DNA of 64,000 bases. Source: Pseudomonas nunensis. GTDB lineage: Bacteria; Pseudomonadota; Gammaproteobacteria; Pseudomonadales; Pseudomonadaceae. Shown in pieces: positions 28,794 to 37,562 of the stretch (the first letter of the stretch is position 1; each line of letters starts with the position of its first letter). The translations under genes were made by a program, and so were the position numbers. The notes beneath the pieces are model-generated. The model searched no databases and had not been told where the DNA came from. It saw only the letters and a program-made list of their open reading frames with translations. The stretch is taken from NCBI RefSeq assembly GCF_024296925.1, contig NZ_CP101125.1, positions 3,722,501-3,786,500 on the forward strand, read 5' to 3'.

Positions 28794-29281
28794 TTGTTTT
28801 TGGGGTATTTCAAGAGCGAAAAAAGGGTCAATTCAAAGCAAGGCTATTGGATTCTATCCAAAGCCAACGGACGAACGATCATCAAGCTGGCAGTGTCATT
28901 TTCAGAGGATCAACAGGGTATGAGTCCCCCCGAAAAGAAGTCCCAACCTCCCACGTTCACCAGTCAACTCACAACCGACACATAGGTGATTACGCCAACG
29001 ATGCGCTACGCCTGTTGCTCAATCATGTGGGCCTTCCTTGTAATAACGCGGGTCTTGCTATCGAGATTGACGCGAACATCGTTCAGGCAAACACTGCACT
29101 CAATGTCGTAGGTGACCTGGACCCAGGCGATCTCGATTCGACTCTCGCCGATGTGGAAAACATGCTGCGCGAAAAATGGGATTGGGCGCTGCCGGAGCCT
29201 TTGCTTATGAAGTCTTTTGCTTCGATATCACTGGATATCACGAGTGCAATCCATTTCGCACAGCGGCAAACTAATAGTTAA
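28794..29281 (+). pseudogene. Possible decayed or frame-shifted small protein upstream of the lipase operon
   Basis: Two plus-strand frames look coding in succession. The first is 28794-28985 (KQGYWILSKANGRTIIKLAV, then SFSEDQQG). From about 28986 a second frame reads YANDALRLLLNHVGLP and ends DITSAIHFAQRQTNS at 29281, 20 bases before the lipase. The second part is helical and about 95 residues long, comparable in size to the small effector-associated domains found in STAND/protease conflict systems; this is a size-based guess only. No good ATG or ribosome site is seen for either part. A single frameshift could have split one gene. Confidence 0.35.
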
Positions 29282-29300
29282 GACCCAAAAGGAAGAGACA

Positions 29301-30695
29301 ATGGAAGTCGTGATTTTGATCCCTGGCATCATGGGCACCAGCCTGGTTCTCCCGGCAAAGAATCCCGGCGATACAGAAGAAGAAGTCTGGCCGCCAACGC
29401 CGACCGAGGCGGCGCTGAGGTACAAGCGCCTGGATAAGTTGATGGACCCCGCCCTCAAGCCCGGCAGTCCGATTGACAAGGTCGCCTGTTATAACTTTTA
29501 CAGCCTGCTGCGAACTCACCTAGACGATCTTAAGTATCCCCACGACGACAGCGCCAAGCGTCGGGTGGAGTTTGGCTACGACTGGCGACTCGATAACTTT
29601 CATACCGCCGACCTGCTCGCGCAGCGTATCGAGGCCGAGTATGCAAAGGGCGCCCGCAGTATTTCCCTGGTGGCACACTCCATGGGCGGGATGGTCGCCC
29701 GGCTGCTGCTGGAAGGCGGAAAATACGACGAAAGGCCCTGGTTCAAGAGCGTCCGGCTGCTGGTCACCCTGGCCACGCCCCACCTTGGAGCACCGCTGGC
29801 ACTGGCCCGTATCTTCGGCCTGGATGGCGTCGCAGGGCTTAACGCGGCTGACGTTGCCAAGCTGGCCAATAATCCGGCGTACCCCTCGGCCTACCAGTTG
29901 ATCCCGGCCCCGGATGAGGCGGCCATTTGGTCAATGGACAGCCCGGACCTGGCCAGCGTAGATCCCTACGACGCCGATAGCGCAAAAGACCTGGGCCTGG
30001 TCCCAGAATTGCTGGAGCGCGCTCGCGCCGTGCATGAGGTGCTGGCGCGCGAGCAACGCCCCGAGCATGTGCGATATGTCTATTTTGCCGGTAGCGGCCA
30101 CCGCACCCTCACGCGAGTCAATGTGGTTCATACGCCTGGGCAAGCGGTTCAGCATTCGCAATCGCGGCTAACCTTCACGGACGACTCCGGCGACGGAACC
30201 GTGCCCGTCTACAGTTCATTGCCGAGCAAAGGGCAGCGCCAGATTGTTATCAATGAACACTCAACGGTGTTCAAGGGCTCTGCTTTTCGTCGAGCGTTCT
30301 TTCGTCTTTTGGGCGGTGATGCTGGCACGGCCCTGGAAAACGCGGACAACTTGGACCTAGAAGGTAACCTGCTGTCGGGTTCGCTGGACCGTCAAACCTA
30401 TTCAATGGGCCAGGAAGTCGAATTGACGCTGCAGGTTGTCAATCGAAGCCAGGCGGATGAAGCGCCGCCGATCGATATGATCGCTGGTGAGCTAGTCCTG
30501 GAACGCCTGGACGCAGACAGTCTGAAGCCCTTGACTGTCACCCGTCTGCCCCTTGCCTACCAGGGCACGCCGCTGCGGCGGCTGAGTACTCTGCTTGCCA
30601 ATATCACCTCAAACCCTGGACTTTACCGACTTACTTTCGAAGGCAAGCCGAGCCTGAGGGAGCCGCTGCCGTTTGTGGTCACCGCAAATGACTGA
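29301..30695 (+). CDS. LCAT/PGAP1-like lipase or acyl-ester hydrolase
   Basis: A 464-residue alpha/beta hydrolase. It opens directly with the oxyanion region LIPGIMGTSL. The nucleophile lies in VAHSMGGMVARLLLEG (Ser about 127), the acid in DSGDGTVPVYSSLP (about 297) and the His in INEHSTVF (about 319), so the triad is complete. The layout matches lecithin:cholesterol acyltransferase / PGAP1-type phospholipases. A beta-rich C-terminal domain (about 345-464) is probably accessory. There is no signal peptide, so it acts in the cytoplasm, possibly on the inner membrane. It is the first gene of a four-gene operon and overlaps the next by eight bases. Confidence 0.88.
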   Translation: MEVVILIPGIMGTSLVLPAKNPGDTEEEVWPPTPTEAALRYKRLDKLMDPALKPGSPIDKVACYNFYSLLRTHLDDLKYPHDDSAKRRVEFGYDWRLDNFHTADLLAQRIEAEYAKGARSISLVAHSMGGMVARLLLEGGKYDERPWFKSVRLLVTLATPHLGAPLALARIFGLDGVAGLNAADVAKLANNPAYPSAYQLIPAPDEAAIWSMDSPDLASVDPYDADSAKDLGLVPELLERARAVHEVLAREQRPEHVRYVYFAGSGHRTLTRVNVVHTPGQAVQHSQSRLTFTDDSGDGTVPVYSSLPSKGQRQIVINEHSTVFKGSAFRRAFFRLLGGDAGTALENADNLDLEGNLLSGSLDRQTYSMGQEVELTLQVVNRSQADEAPPIDMIAGELVLERLDADSLKPLTVTRLPLAYQGTPLRRLSTLLANITSNPGLYRLTFEGKPSLREPLPFVVTAND

Positions 30696-31779
30696 GATCG
30701 AGCAGTTTCGGCAACGCCTTGCCGCGGGTGCACTGTCAACGGGCCAGGAGAGTCAACTCGGCGCTGCAAACCTGAGCCCCGCGCGACGCGAGGCCTCCCT
30801 TGAACGATTGGCGTCCCTGATCAACGCCCGCGGGTTTAGCGGTGACACCGCAGGCCGTCAGTTGCTGATCGATGCAAGTCGTGGCCTGGATGCGATTGCC
30901 CCTGGCGCCGCCGTACCGCTGACCAGCGCCATGCGCGTCGGTATCGAAGCAATCATCCATGCCGACGGATCCCGGCCTTCGGTGATGACGTGCAACGACA
31001 GTATCGACGCACTGGATCCGACGCTGGGGTCGTGGCAGGTCAGGCTTTTGCAGGAGCCGGTGCAACTGCGCAAAGTCATAAGGGCCGTGGCCCGAATCAG
31101 CATTGTTTCCGCCATTCCGGAGCGGCCGATCCGCACCGTGGGTACCGGTTTTCTGACTGAAACGGGGCTGCTCACCAATCGCCATGTGCTGCAATGCATC
31201 GCCGTACCGGACAATCAGGCCCCCGGCCAGTGGCGTTTCCACGAAGGTGTCATCATCGATTTCGGGGCCGAGCGCGCCAGGACCGAGCCCCTGGCACCTC
31301 GTGCACTGCCAGTCCGCGTACTTGAATGCGGACCCGATGAGATCGGCCAAACCAGCAATCCGGCCTTGCTTGACCTAGCGTTGATCGAAGTGCAGGCAGA
31401 CACCGCGGCTGTCGCGCTTCCGGCTTTTCTGGAGATTGAACGGGACAGCGCCAGTCTTCATTCAGGCAAGAACGTGTTTGCGGTCGGCTTTCCCGTCAGG
31501 CCCCAACCCGGCACCGAGGGTGGCCAGATTCTGCTGCGATTGTTCGGGGACGTGTTTGAGGTAAAACGCGTCTCGCCTGGCCTGGTGGACCTGGTACACG
31601 GTCAATTGGTTGGCGACAGTAATCCCCCCCGCTGCTTCAGCCATGACGCCTCCACCCTCGGCGGCAGTTCCGGCTCATGCATCGTTGATCTGGAAGGTAG
31701 TTGGAAAGTGATAGGTCTGCATTTTGGTGGTCGATCAGGTGTACGCAACCTGGCACATGAACTGGCGTGCGTTCAATGA
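30688..31779 (+). CDS. Trypsin-like serine protease, cytoplasmic
   Basis: A 363-residue protein. Residues 1-110 form a helical N-terminal region (IEQFRQRLAAGALSTGQ, RREASLERLASLINARGF) that resembles an adaptor or effector-associated domain. A V8/trypsin-fold protease follows with His in LLTNRHVL (about 164), Asp in ALLDLALIEV (about 228) and Ser in TLGGSSGSCIVD (about 328). No signal peptide, so it is intracellular. It starts inside the lipase stop and ends with an ATGA overlap with the second protease. A proteolytic effector or activator is inferred. Confidence 0.87.
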   Translation: MTEIEQFRQRLAAGALSTGQESQLGAANLSPARREASLERLASLINARGFSGDTAGRQLLIDASRGLDAIAPGAAVPLTSAMRVGIEAIIHADGSRPSVMTCNDSIDALDPTLGSWQVRLLQEPVQLRKVIRAVARISIVSAIPERPIRTVGTGFLTETGLLTNRHVLQCIAVPDNQAPGQWRFHEGVIIDFGAERARTEPLAPRALPVRVLECGPDEIGQTSNPALLDLALIEVQADTAAVALPAFLEIERDSASLHSGKNVFAVGFPVRPQPGTEGGQILLRLFGDVFEVKRVSPGLVDLVHGQLVGDSNPPRCFSHDASTLGGSSGSCIVDLEGSWKVIGLHFGGRSGVRNLAHELACVQ

Positions 31780-33608
31780 GTGTGGTCATCAGCGACGACG
31801 ACCGGCTGTTGGCGGAGCACGTCTGTGCGGGCGATTCGGCCTTTGCCGAGTGCTTCGCGGCAGCCCAGGACGGGGGCGACACAACCATTGCCTATGATGC
31901 GGTTGCCCCCTCTAACATAGCGTTGAAGGAGCGAATCGCTGCCGCCTTTGCCTACGCGCGCCTTGGGAAATGGCTTACGGAGCTTTGCACTCAATGTGTG
32001 GCTGAACGCGTGGTGTCACGCGACTTCATTGCAGCAGCCACCAGGCAGACCCCAAGTCTTAGGCTGGTGGGCTGGCAGAAGATGGTTGAACAGGACTCGC
32101 CCTTCAAACATACCGCTTTGCATGCAAAGGGTTTGATCTATGTCACAAACTATATTTGCCGCATTGTGATCGACGGACAACACGCAGGCACCGGCTTGCT
32201 CGTGCCCCCCGACATGGTGATGACAGCCGGGCATGTGTTCCTCAATCAAGCCCCGCTGATCCAGGGAGGCGCCGTGGAACCCCATTCATGGGAGCGAATT
32301 GAGGTGTTGTTCGACGACCGATTCGATTTCATCGAAAGGGATCTTGTGCGTGTGCGCCTCAAACCCCGCCCATTCAAGGTTGTAGAGAATTGGTTGCTGG
32401 CCCATGAGGCCCCCCTGAGCAACTCCGGCGGTGTCGCCACTGCCGATATCGATAAGCCGGACTATGCCCTAGTCCGTCTAGCCGGATCACCGCTCCCCTA
32501 CGCCCGCCCGCTTCACATGCAAAGCGCCGCCCCCTTCCACAATGATCCGCTACTGATCATCCAGCATCCCCAGGGTAGCGCCCTATGCCACCATGATGGA
32601 CTGGTCAAAGAACCTATCACTGGCTCAACGGCATTTCTGCATTCGGTCAATTCACAACCAGGCAGTTCCGGTGCACCTTGCTTCAACACCAACTTCGAGG
32701 TCGTTGGGGTACACACTGGCGAAGCGATAGGCTCGGACCCGGCGAGGAACGTCGCCTTGGGCATTAGCCTTCCTGCCAAAGAAGTAGCTAGATGGGTTGC
32801 GGAAGGCGAACCTGTCAGACCTTATTTTTACCGGTGCGCCAAGGGCACCATCCACCCGATTGTGCAACGGGAAAAGACACTCGACTGGCTGAAACAAGCG
32901 ACCACCGGCGACAACAGTCGCATCCTGGCTATCAGCCCAGCCCCACGGTGCAAGACCGGCATGAGTTTTACAGCCGACCTCATCTCAGCGTTGCTGCCTA
33001 ACGCAGAACATCGCGTTGTAAAGCTCTCCGCGCTGCAGTTTCACTCTCAAACGCCTCTGGGCTTTGTGCAAATGCTGATCGAAGCCTGCGGTGCGCCCTC
33101 CCCAAGGGATCTTCCTCTTCTCGATGGCGAGACCACCGCCGTGGCCTACATGCGCAACACCTTGGTCCCCGAGTTGATTCGCAAACTGCAGAAAATTCGC
33201 GACGGGCGCCTGTTCTGGCTGATCCTGGATGACTTGCGACGCCCGGACGATAGTCACGTCCCGCTGTCGGAGGGCACAGGCTTAAGGGAATGCCTGGATT
33301 TAATCTACGAGTCGGTGGCGGGATATGACTGGTTGCGCATTGTTTTGTTGGGTTACGACAGCGTGGCACCCGACAAAATCAAGAACTTCTGGACCAACGA
33401 AAAATTTGAGGAAGTGCGCCTGAGTGCATTTGTGGACTACTCACGCGGGCTTATCGATCGTATACCCGATCAAGGCCAGCGAAATGGCTACGGCTCTCTG
33501 TTTGACAGAAACCAACAGCAACTTGAAAACCTCCCACCGGAGCAACAATTGCCTATCGCGGCTGACTACGCCCGTTTTTTGCTGATGAATCTGGGAGTAC
33601 AAGCATGA
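31776..33608 (+). CDS. Trypsin-like protease fused to a degenerate STAND-like module
   Basis: A 610-residue protein with three parts. A helical N-terminal domain of about 80 residues (LLAEHVCAGDSAFAECFAAA) has the size of an effector-associated domain. A trypsin-fold protease (about 120-345) has His in MTAGHVFL, Asp in KPDYALVRL and Ser in QPGSSGAPCF, so the triad is intact. A C-terminal NTPase-like domain has a broken P-loop (ISPAPRCKTGMSF where GxxGxGKS would be expected) and a Walker-B-like LFWLILDDL. The C-terminus may sense or bind rather than hydrolyse nucleotide. Start and stop overlap both neighbours by four bases. Confidence 0.85.
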   Translation: MSVVISDDDRLLAEHVCAGDSAFAECFAAAQDGGDTTIAYDAVAPSNIALKERIAAAFAYARLGKWLTELCTQCVAERVVSRDFIAAATRQTPSLRLVGWQKMVEQDSPFKHTALHAKGLIYVTNYICRIVIDGQHAGTGLLVPPDMVMTAGHVFLNQAPLIQGGAVEPHSWERIEVLFDDRFDFIERDLVRVRLKPRPFKVVENWLLAHEAPLSNSGGVATADIDKPDYALVRLAGSPLPYARPLHMQSAAPFHNDPLLIIQHPQGSALCHHDGLVKEPITGSTAFLHSVNSQPGSSGAPCFNTNFEVVGVHTGEAIGSDPARNVALGISLPAKEVARWVAEGEPVRPYFYRCAKGTIHPIVQREKTLDWLKQATTGDNSRILAISPAPRCKTGMSFTADLISALLPNAEHRVVKLSALQFHSQTPLGFVQMLIEACGAPSPRDLPLLDGETTAVAYMRNTLVPELIRKLQKIRDGRLFWLILDDLRRPDDSHVPLSEGTGLRECLDLIYESVAGYDWLRIVLLGYDSVAPDKIKNFWTNEKFEEVRLSAFVDYSRGLIDRIPDQGQRNGYGSLFDRNQQQLENLPPEQQLPIAADYARFLLMNLGVQA

Positions 33609-36600
33609 TGGAGACTGAATCAAAAGCTCAATCTGCCGAACTCCTCGACGCATTCAAAGCTGGCCTTGAGGCCATAGGCACAACCGATCAGCCGGGTGAC
33701 CCAGCCTCGGACCCGGTCGCCTGGGTTCTGGCGCTGGCCGCGCTTTGTGGGCCGTTCGATGTTCATCGTCTGGTGCGATTCGCCCGCGAATCCGAGCAGA
33801 TGATGCTCGTAACAGAACTGATCAACAGAACCGAAGGCCTGACTGTCAACGGGCGCCGCCGACGCATGTTGGCGATCACCACGCGCCGCCGGATATTGGC
33901 CGATGTGCTTACCCGCCCTGGCTTGCTGCAATCGCTGCTCAACTCCTTTGCGCCGGCTCGCGAGGACGCCCAGGGCCGTGTGCTGCGCAAGCTACTCGCG
34001 GGCTGGCGGCCGGACCTGCGACGGCTTAGAGCCGAGCGCCTTAGCATCCTTTGCATTGCTCTGGGCTGGCTGCAAGGGCTGGCACCGCCCAAAGACGCCA
34101 ATGGCCAGGACGGATTACCATGGCCGCAGATCGGCGAGGTCCAGCGCGAACAGGCACGCCGAGGGCGTAACTCGGAAATCCGCAGCTTGCTCTCGGGTGG
34201 CGTGGTTGGACGCGAATCAGATCTGCGCAACTTGCTCGCCTTCGTCGACAGCCCTGATAAGTCTAGCGCCATCATGATCGTTACCGGGGCCGGCGGAATC
34301 GGAAAGTCCACGCTGGTCGCCCGCCTGGCGAGTGCCTTGGCGACCCGCAAGAACCCGACGCCCGTGCTCAATTTCGACTTTGACCGACCCGCTCTTGATC
34401 CCGTTGGCCCAGGCCTGACCCTGGAGCTCACCCGGCAACTCGCCCAGCACCTGCCCCAATCCGCGGATGCGCTGTCCGAGGCAAGAACCCTGATCCGCGA
34501 AACCTTCGAACGCGGCGGCGGCCAGTCGGACTATAAGCAGAGCACCGAGACGAGCGCGGTGTCATCCAGCGGCGAGGCCGGCTTGATGATTGGTCGCGAG
34601 ATCATAGGCACCAACTTTACCGGCAAGTCCGTGCTCGTCTTGCTCGACTCATTCGAAATGGCCGCCGCTCAAGGCCATACAGCGGTCACGGCGCTGCGCG
34701 ATTGGCTGGCGTATCTGACTCATGACGTCGGTATGCGAGGTGTTCGCGCCATCGTTGTTGGCCGGGCAGCCGAATCAGCGGCGAACCTGTTGCGCATTAA
34801 AGAAGGCGCCATCTACCGGCTTGGACCATTGACCCCGCCCAATGCCATACGACTGCTGAAACAATCCGGGCTGGATGAGAAGCGCGCGGTAGAGGCAGCT
34901 AGTTCGCTGGGGGGCAATCCACTGGTCCTGCGCCTGGCCAGCCGTTACCTGCTCGAGCATCCCGAGGTCTCAGGAGATGCACTGCTTGAGGGTGTCGAGG
35001 TCAACGAAGCCCTGACCCAGGGTGTGTTGTACCGACGCATTCTCAACCGCGTGGGTAATGGCGATGACGATCCGTTACGTAAGCTGGCTTATCCTGGCCT
35101 AGCATTAAGGGTGATCACACCTGGGTTGTTGCGGGATGTCCTGGCTCCTATCGTGCTGAAAAACAGCGTCCACGGTGCAAAGGAAAACGCTGCACTGTTT
35201 GAGCGCCTGGCTCAACAGGTCTGGCTTGTGGATCAGGAATCCGAGCGCCGTGTGCGTCATCGCCGTGACCTGCGCGAGATCACTTTGCGTTTGCTGCGCA
35301 ACGACAGCGCCATGGGCCCGCTGGTCGATGAATTGCACTCGAAGGCGATCGAGTATTACACCAACATCCGTGACCCTGACCTGCCCGCGGATCGGGCGCG
35401 TCTTGAGTTGGTGTACCACCGCTTGATGCTGTTGGCCCCCGACGAGGATCTGCCGGCCAGTGAGCGCAGTCTCGTAAACGTCACCATGGCGGGAGAGTTC
35501 GATGAACTACCACCCCATACAGCCGCCTTAGCGCGCTTTCATTCGGGGCAGCGCCCAACAGTTGATGACCTCAAGTTTTTACCGGAGGTCTATCAACGCG
35601 ACGCCACCGCAGAGGTCGCGTGGGCCGCCATCGATACAGGCCGCCCCGAAGATGCGTTGGCACTCTACCGAGAGCAGCGTCCAGTTCCCGTGTGGCACCT
35701 GATGGCGCTGCATGACACTGTGCAATGGCGACTCCCTTTACGTTATTTAGACCTCGAATACCGTGCCAGGACTGCCAACGAACCCAACACGCAACGTCGC
35801 GAGAGCATTGACGAGTCAAGAGCTGTGACCGCTTTTCTACACTTGTGGCGAAGAGAGTTTTATGAAATCGCAAGCCCTGATGATGAAGCATTCACAATCA
35901 AACTTTCATCAAGTACGAGAACCGCTCACTTGCGGGCTGCCGCAGCATGGGGAGTAGCCGCTTTGCTTGATGGAGAACTCAAGCATCCGGGGTGGCTTGC
36001 GATGCGAAAGATGCTTGGGCCCGAATTCAAACATGGCCAAAGAGATGCGCTCGTTGCCAAAGCAGAGGCCCGGCTGTGGTTGCTACTTTGGAGCGCTGGG
36101 CACTTGAAACCTGATGACAGGATTCCGATTCTGGCTGAGTCCCTTGCACTGACCCCTAGTTTTTCGAGCAAACTGGTCAGTCTCTGGGATGACGTCCCCA
36201 ATGAGCACCGGAACCAGGAAATGCACCAGGAAATGAAGATTCGCTTGCCCGCTCCAGTCGCGATGCTGACCGGAAAACTGGCACGCAATATTGAATTTTC
36301 CATTCAAAAGGATCGGGTCAACCAGCGAAGTAACTTGGAAGCTGCTGGTTTTGCTCCTCAGGATTTCCTGCCTGGCCTGATGACAGAACTTCAACCCGCG
36401 ACCCGTAGATTGCTGCGATTGTTTGTCTCCAATAAGCATTCACGAGAAACCCTCGTTCATTCTCTGCTTGATTACCCCCACTCCCTATTTTCCGACTTTA
36501 CGCCGAGTGACTTGAAACCAAATCAGTGGTTCAAGGCTGCCTCTGAAGGTGATGGCCTGCGAGCGACCTTGCCACTGATTGAATGGTGTGGGCGACTGGG

Positions 36601-36748
36601 GCAACTCTCCCAAGTGTGCCGCGTCGCTGGCAATATGTCCGATGAGGAGACCGGACCCTCGCTGCTTGAATTGGCGAGCGCCTGGCGCATGCTCGAAGGA
36701 GTCTGCGCCAGGGAAACGAATTACATACGACGGAAATTAACGCCTTAA
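33605..36748 (+). CDS. STAND NTPase (NB-ARC/NACHT-like)
   Basis: A 1047-residue protein. The N-terminal 200 residues are helical. The NTPase core has a Walker A VTGAGGIGKST (about 225-235), a Walker B VLVLLDSFE (about 342-350), then RGVRAIVVGR and an LGPL-type arginine/GxP region, followed by winged-helix and long helical repeats. STAND proteins are ATP switches that oligomerise on sensing a ligand and release effectors. No leucine-rich or TPR signature is obvious, so the sensor is unidentified. It is the last gene of the operon, and its coding region ends 14 bases before a truncated oxidoreductase remnant. Confidence 0.87.
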   Translation: MMETESKAQSAELLDAFKAGLEAIGTTDQPGDPASDPVAWVLALAALCGPFDVHRLVRFARESEQMMLVTELINRTEGLTVNGRRRRMLAITTRRRILADVLTRPGLLQSLLNSFAPAREDAQGRVLRKLLAGWRPDLRRLRAERLSILCIALGWLQGLAPPKDANGQDGLPWPQIGEVQREQARRGRNSEIRSLLSGGVVGRESDLRNLLAFVDSPDKSSAIMIVTGAGGIGKSTLVARLASALATRKNPTPVLNFDFDRPALDPVGPGLTLELTRQLAQHLPQSADALSEARTLIRETFERGGGQSDYKQSTETSAVSSSGEAGLMIGREIIGTNFTGKSVLVLLDSFEMAAAQGHTAVTALRDWLAYLTHDVGMRGVRAIVVGRAAESAANLLRIKEGAIYRLGPLTPPNAIRLLKQSGLDEKRAVEAASSLGGNPLVLRLASRYLLEHPEVSGDALLEGVEVNEALTQGVLYRRILNRVGNGDDDPLRKLAYPGLALRVITPGLLRDVLAPIVLKNSVHGAKENAALFERLAQQVWLVDQESERRVRHRRDLREITLRLLRNDSAMGPLVDELHSKAIEYYTNIRDPDLPADRARLELVYHRLMLLAPDEDLPASERSLVNVTMAGEFDELPPHTAALARFHSGQRPTVDDLKFLPEVYQRDATAEVAWAAIDTGRPEDALALYREQRPVPVWHLMALHDTVQWRLPLRYLDLEYRARTANEPNTQRRESIDESRAVTAFLHLWRREFYEIASPDDEAFTIKLSSSTRTAHLRAAAAWGVAALLDGELKHPGWLAMRKMLGPEFKHGQRDALVAKAEARLWLLLWSAGHLKPDDRIPILAESLALTPSFSSKLVSLWDDVPNEHRNQEMHQEMKIRLPAPVAMLTGKLARNIEFSIQKDRVNQRSNLEAAGFAPQDFLPGLMTELQPATRRLLRLFVSNKHSRETLVHSLLDYPHSLFSDFTPSDLKPNQWFKAASEGDGLRATLPLIEWCGRLGQLSQVCRVAGNMSDEETGPSLLELASAWRMLEGVCARETNYIRRKLTP

Positions 36749-36762
36749 CGATAAGGTTCCAG

Positions 36763-36899
36763 CTAATTTGGGTAAGGCGCAGGCAATGTCCACTCGGCCT
36801 TGTCGACGCCCAGCTCTTTCGCCGCAAAGTACGCCTAATGCGGATCAGCCAAGTGCGCACGCCCCACGGAGACCAGGTCCAGTTGCCCGGCCACCGCAG
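36763..36899 (-). pseudogene. C-terminal remnant of an NADH:flavin oxidoreductase (OYE family)
   Basis: On the minus strand the frame reads AVAGQLDLVSVGRAHLADPH, a stop, then AYFAAKELGVDKAEWTLPAP and YPN before the terminal stop. This is the characteristic Old Yellow Enzyme C-terminus (VGRAHLADPHYA... and WTLPAPY). The internal TAG where Tyr is expected and the missing N-terminal 300 residues mark it as a dead fragment. It lies exactly where the plus and minus arms of the module meet, and so records a past rearrangement. Confidence 0.82.
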
Positions 36900-37024
36900 C
36901 GTTCGATTAGCTGGTCAATTAAGCTATCTGAAAGTCGCTCGGCGACACCGGATCAGTAACGCTGTACAACACGTGAGAAGACAAGCTGGCGTCGCGCGGG
37001 CTTACGTGACTCACGGCCGGCTAC

Positions 37025-37549
37025 TCAACCGTACCGTATTACCTGAGTGTACAAATCCTGCCCGGCATCGATCTCTTGACGCGCTATCACCTCGAGTTCC
37101 TTGGCAAATTGCGTCATGGTTGACTGATAATCCTTGCCGTCGGCCGGGTCTAGGATATAGGCCTTGGTATTGTCGAATGTCCCGTCGCCCACCACTCCGC
37201 GTAGCACTCGTACGTGGCGACGCAGCCCGCCGGCGTCCAGACCGGCCGCGATCCACAGCGGCCCGTGCTGCTTGAGCAGGCTCTCATACCCTTGCGGCTT
37301 GAAGTTTTGCGGCGCTTCAACTCCCATGCCCAGACGCGAAGCGAAATCTGCAAACTGCGGTCCGCTCAAGCCGGTGCCGTTATTGAACAGGCTCACGTAC
37401 TGCGGGCCGGCCATCGTCGCCACTTCCAGCTCCGAATAAGCCCTGCCCTTCTTCCAGCTTACCAGCATGGCGGCAGCCGCTGCCCAGCAGCTCCAGCCTG
37501 TTGTTTGTTTGATCGGTTTTACATCCAGCATCGTATTGAGTGTGGCCAT
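37025..37549 (-). CDS. Papain-like cysteine protease
   Basis: A 174-residue protein of the papain-like/C39-like fold. Cys21 lies in TTGWSCWAAAAA, His112 in GGLRRHVRVLRGVVGDG and an Asp in YILDPADG (134), so the catalytic order Cys-His-Asp is kept. No signal peptide and no pro-region. The ATG at 37549 has GAGGGAAAA upstream, with the giant gene's stop just before it; a longer frame reaching back to 37696 is rejected. It is the third gene of the minus operon (giant, giant, protease). It may process the giant proteins or other targets. Confidence 0.84.
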   Translation of the reverse strand: MATLNTMLDVKPIKQTTGWSCWAAAAAMLVSWKKGRAYSELEVATMAGPQYVSLFNNGTGLSGPQFADFASRLGMGVEAPQNFKPQGYESLLKQHGPLWIAAGLDAGGLRRHVRVLRGVVGDGTFDNTKAYILDPADGKDYQSTMTQFAKELEVIARQEIDAGQDLYTQVIRYG

Positions 37550-37562
37550 CACTTTTCCCTCT

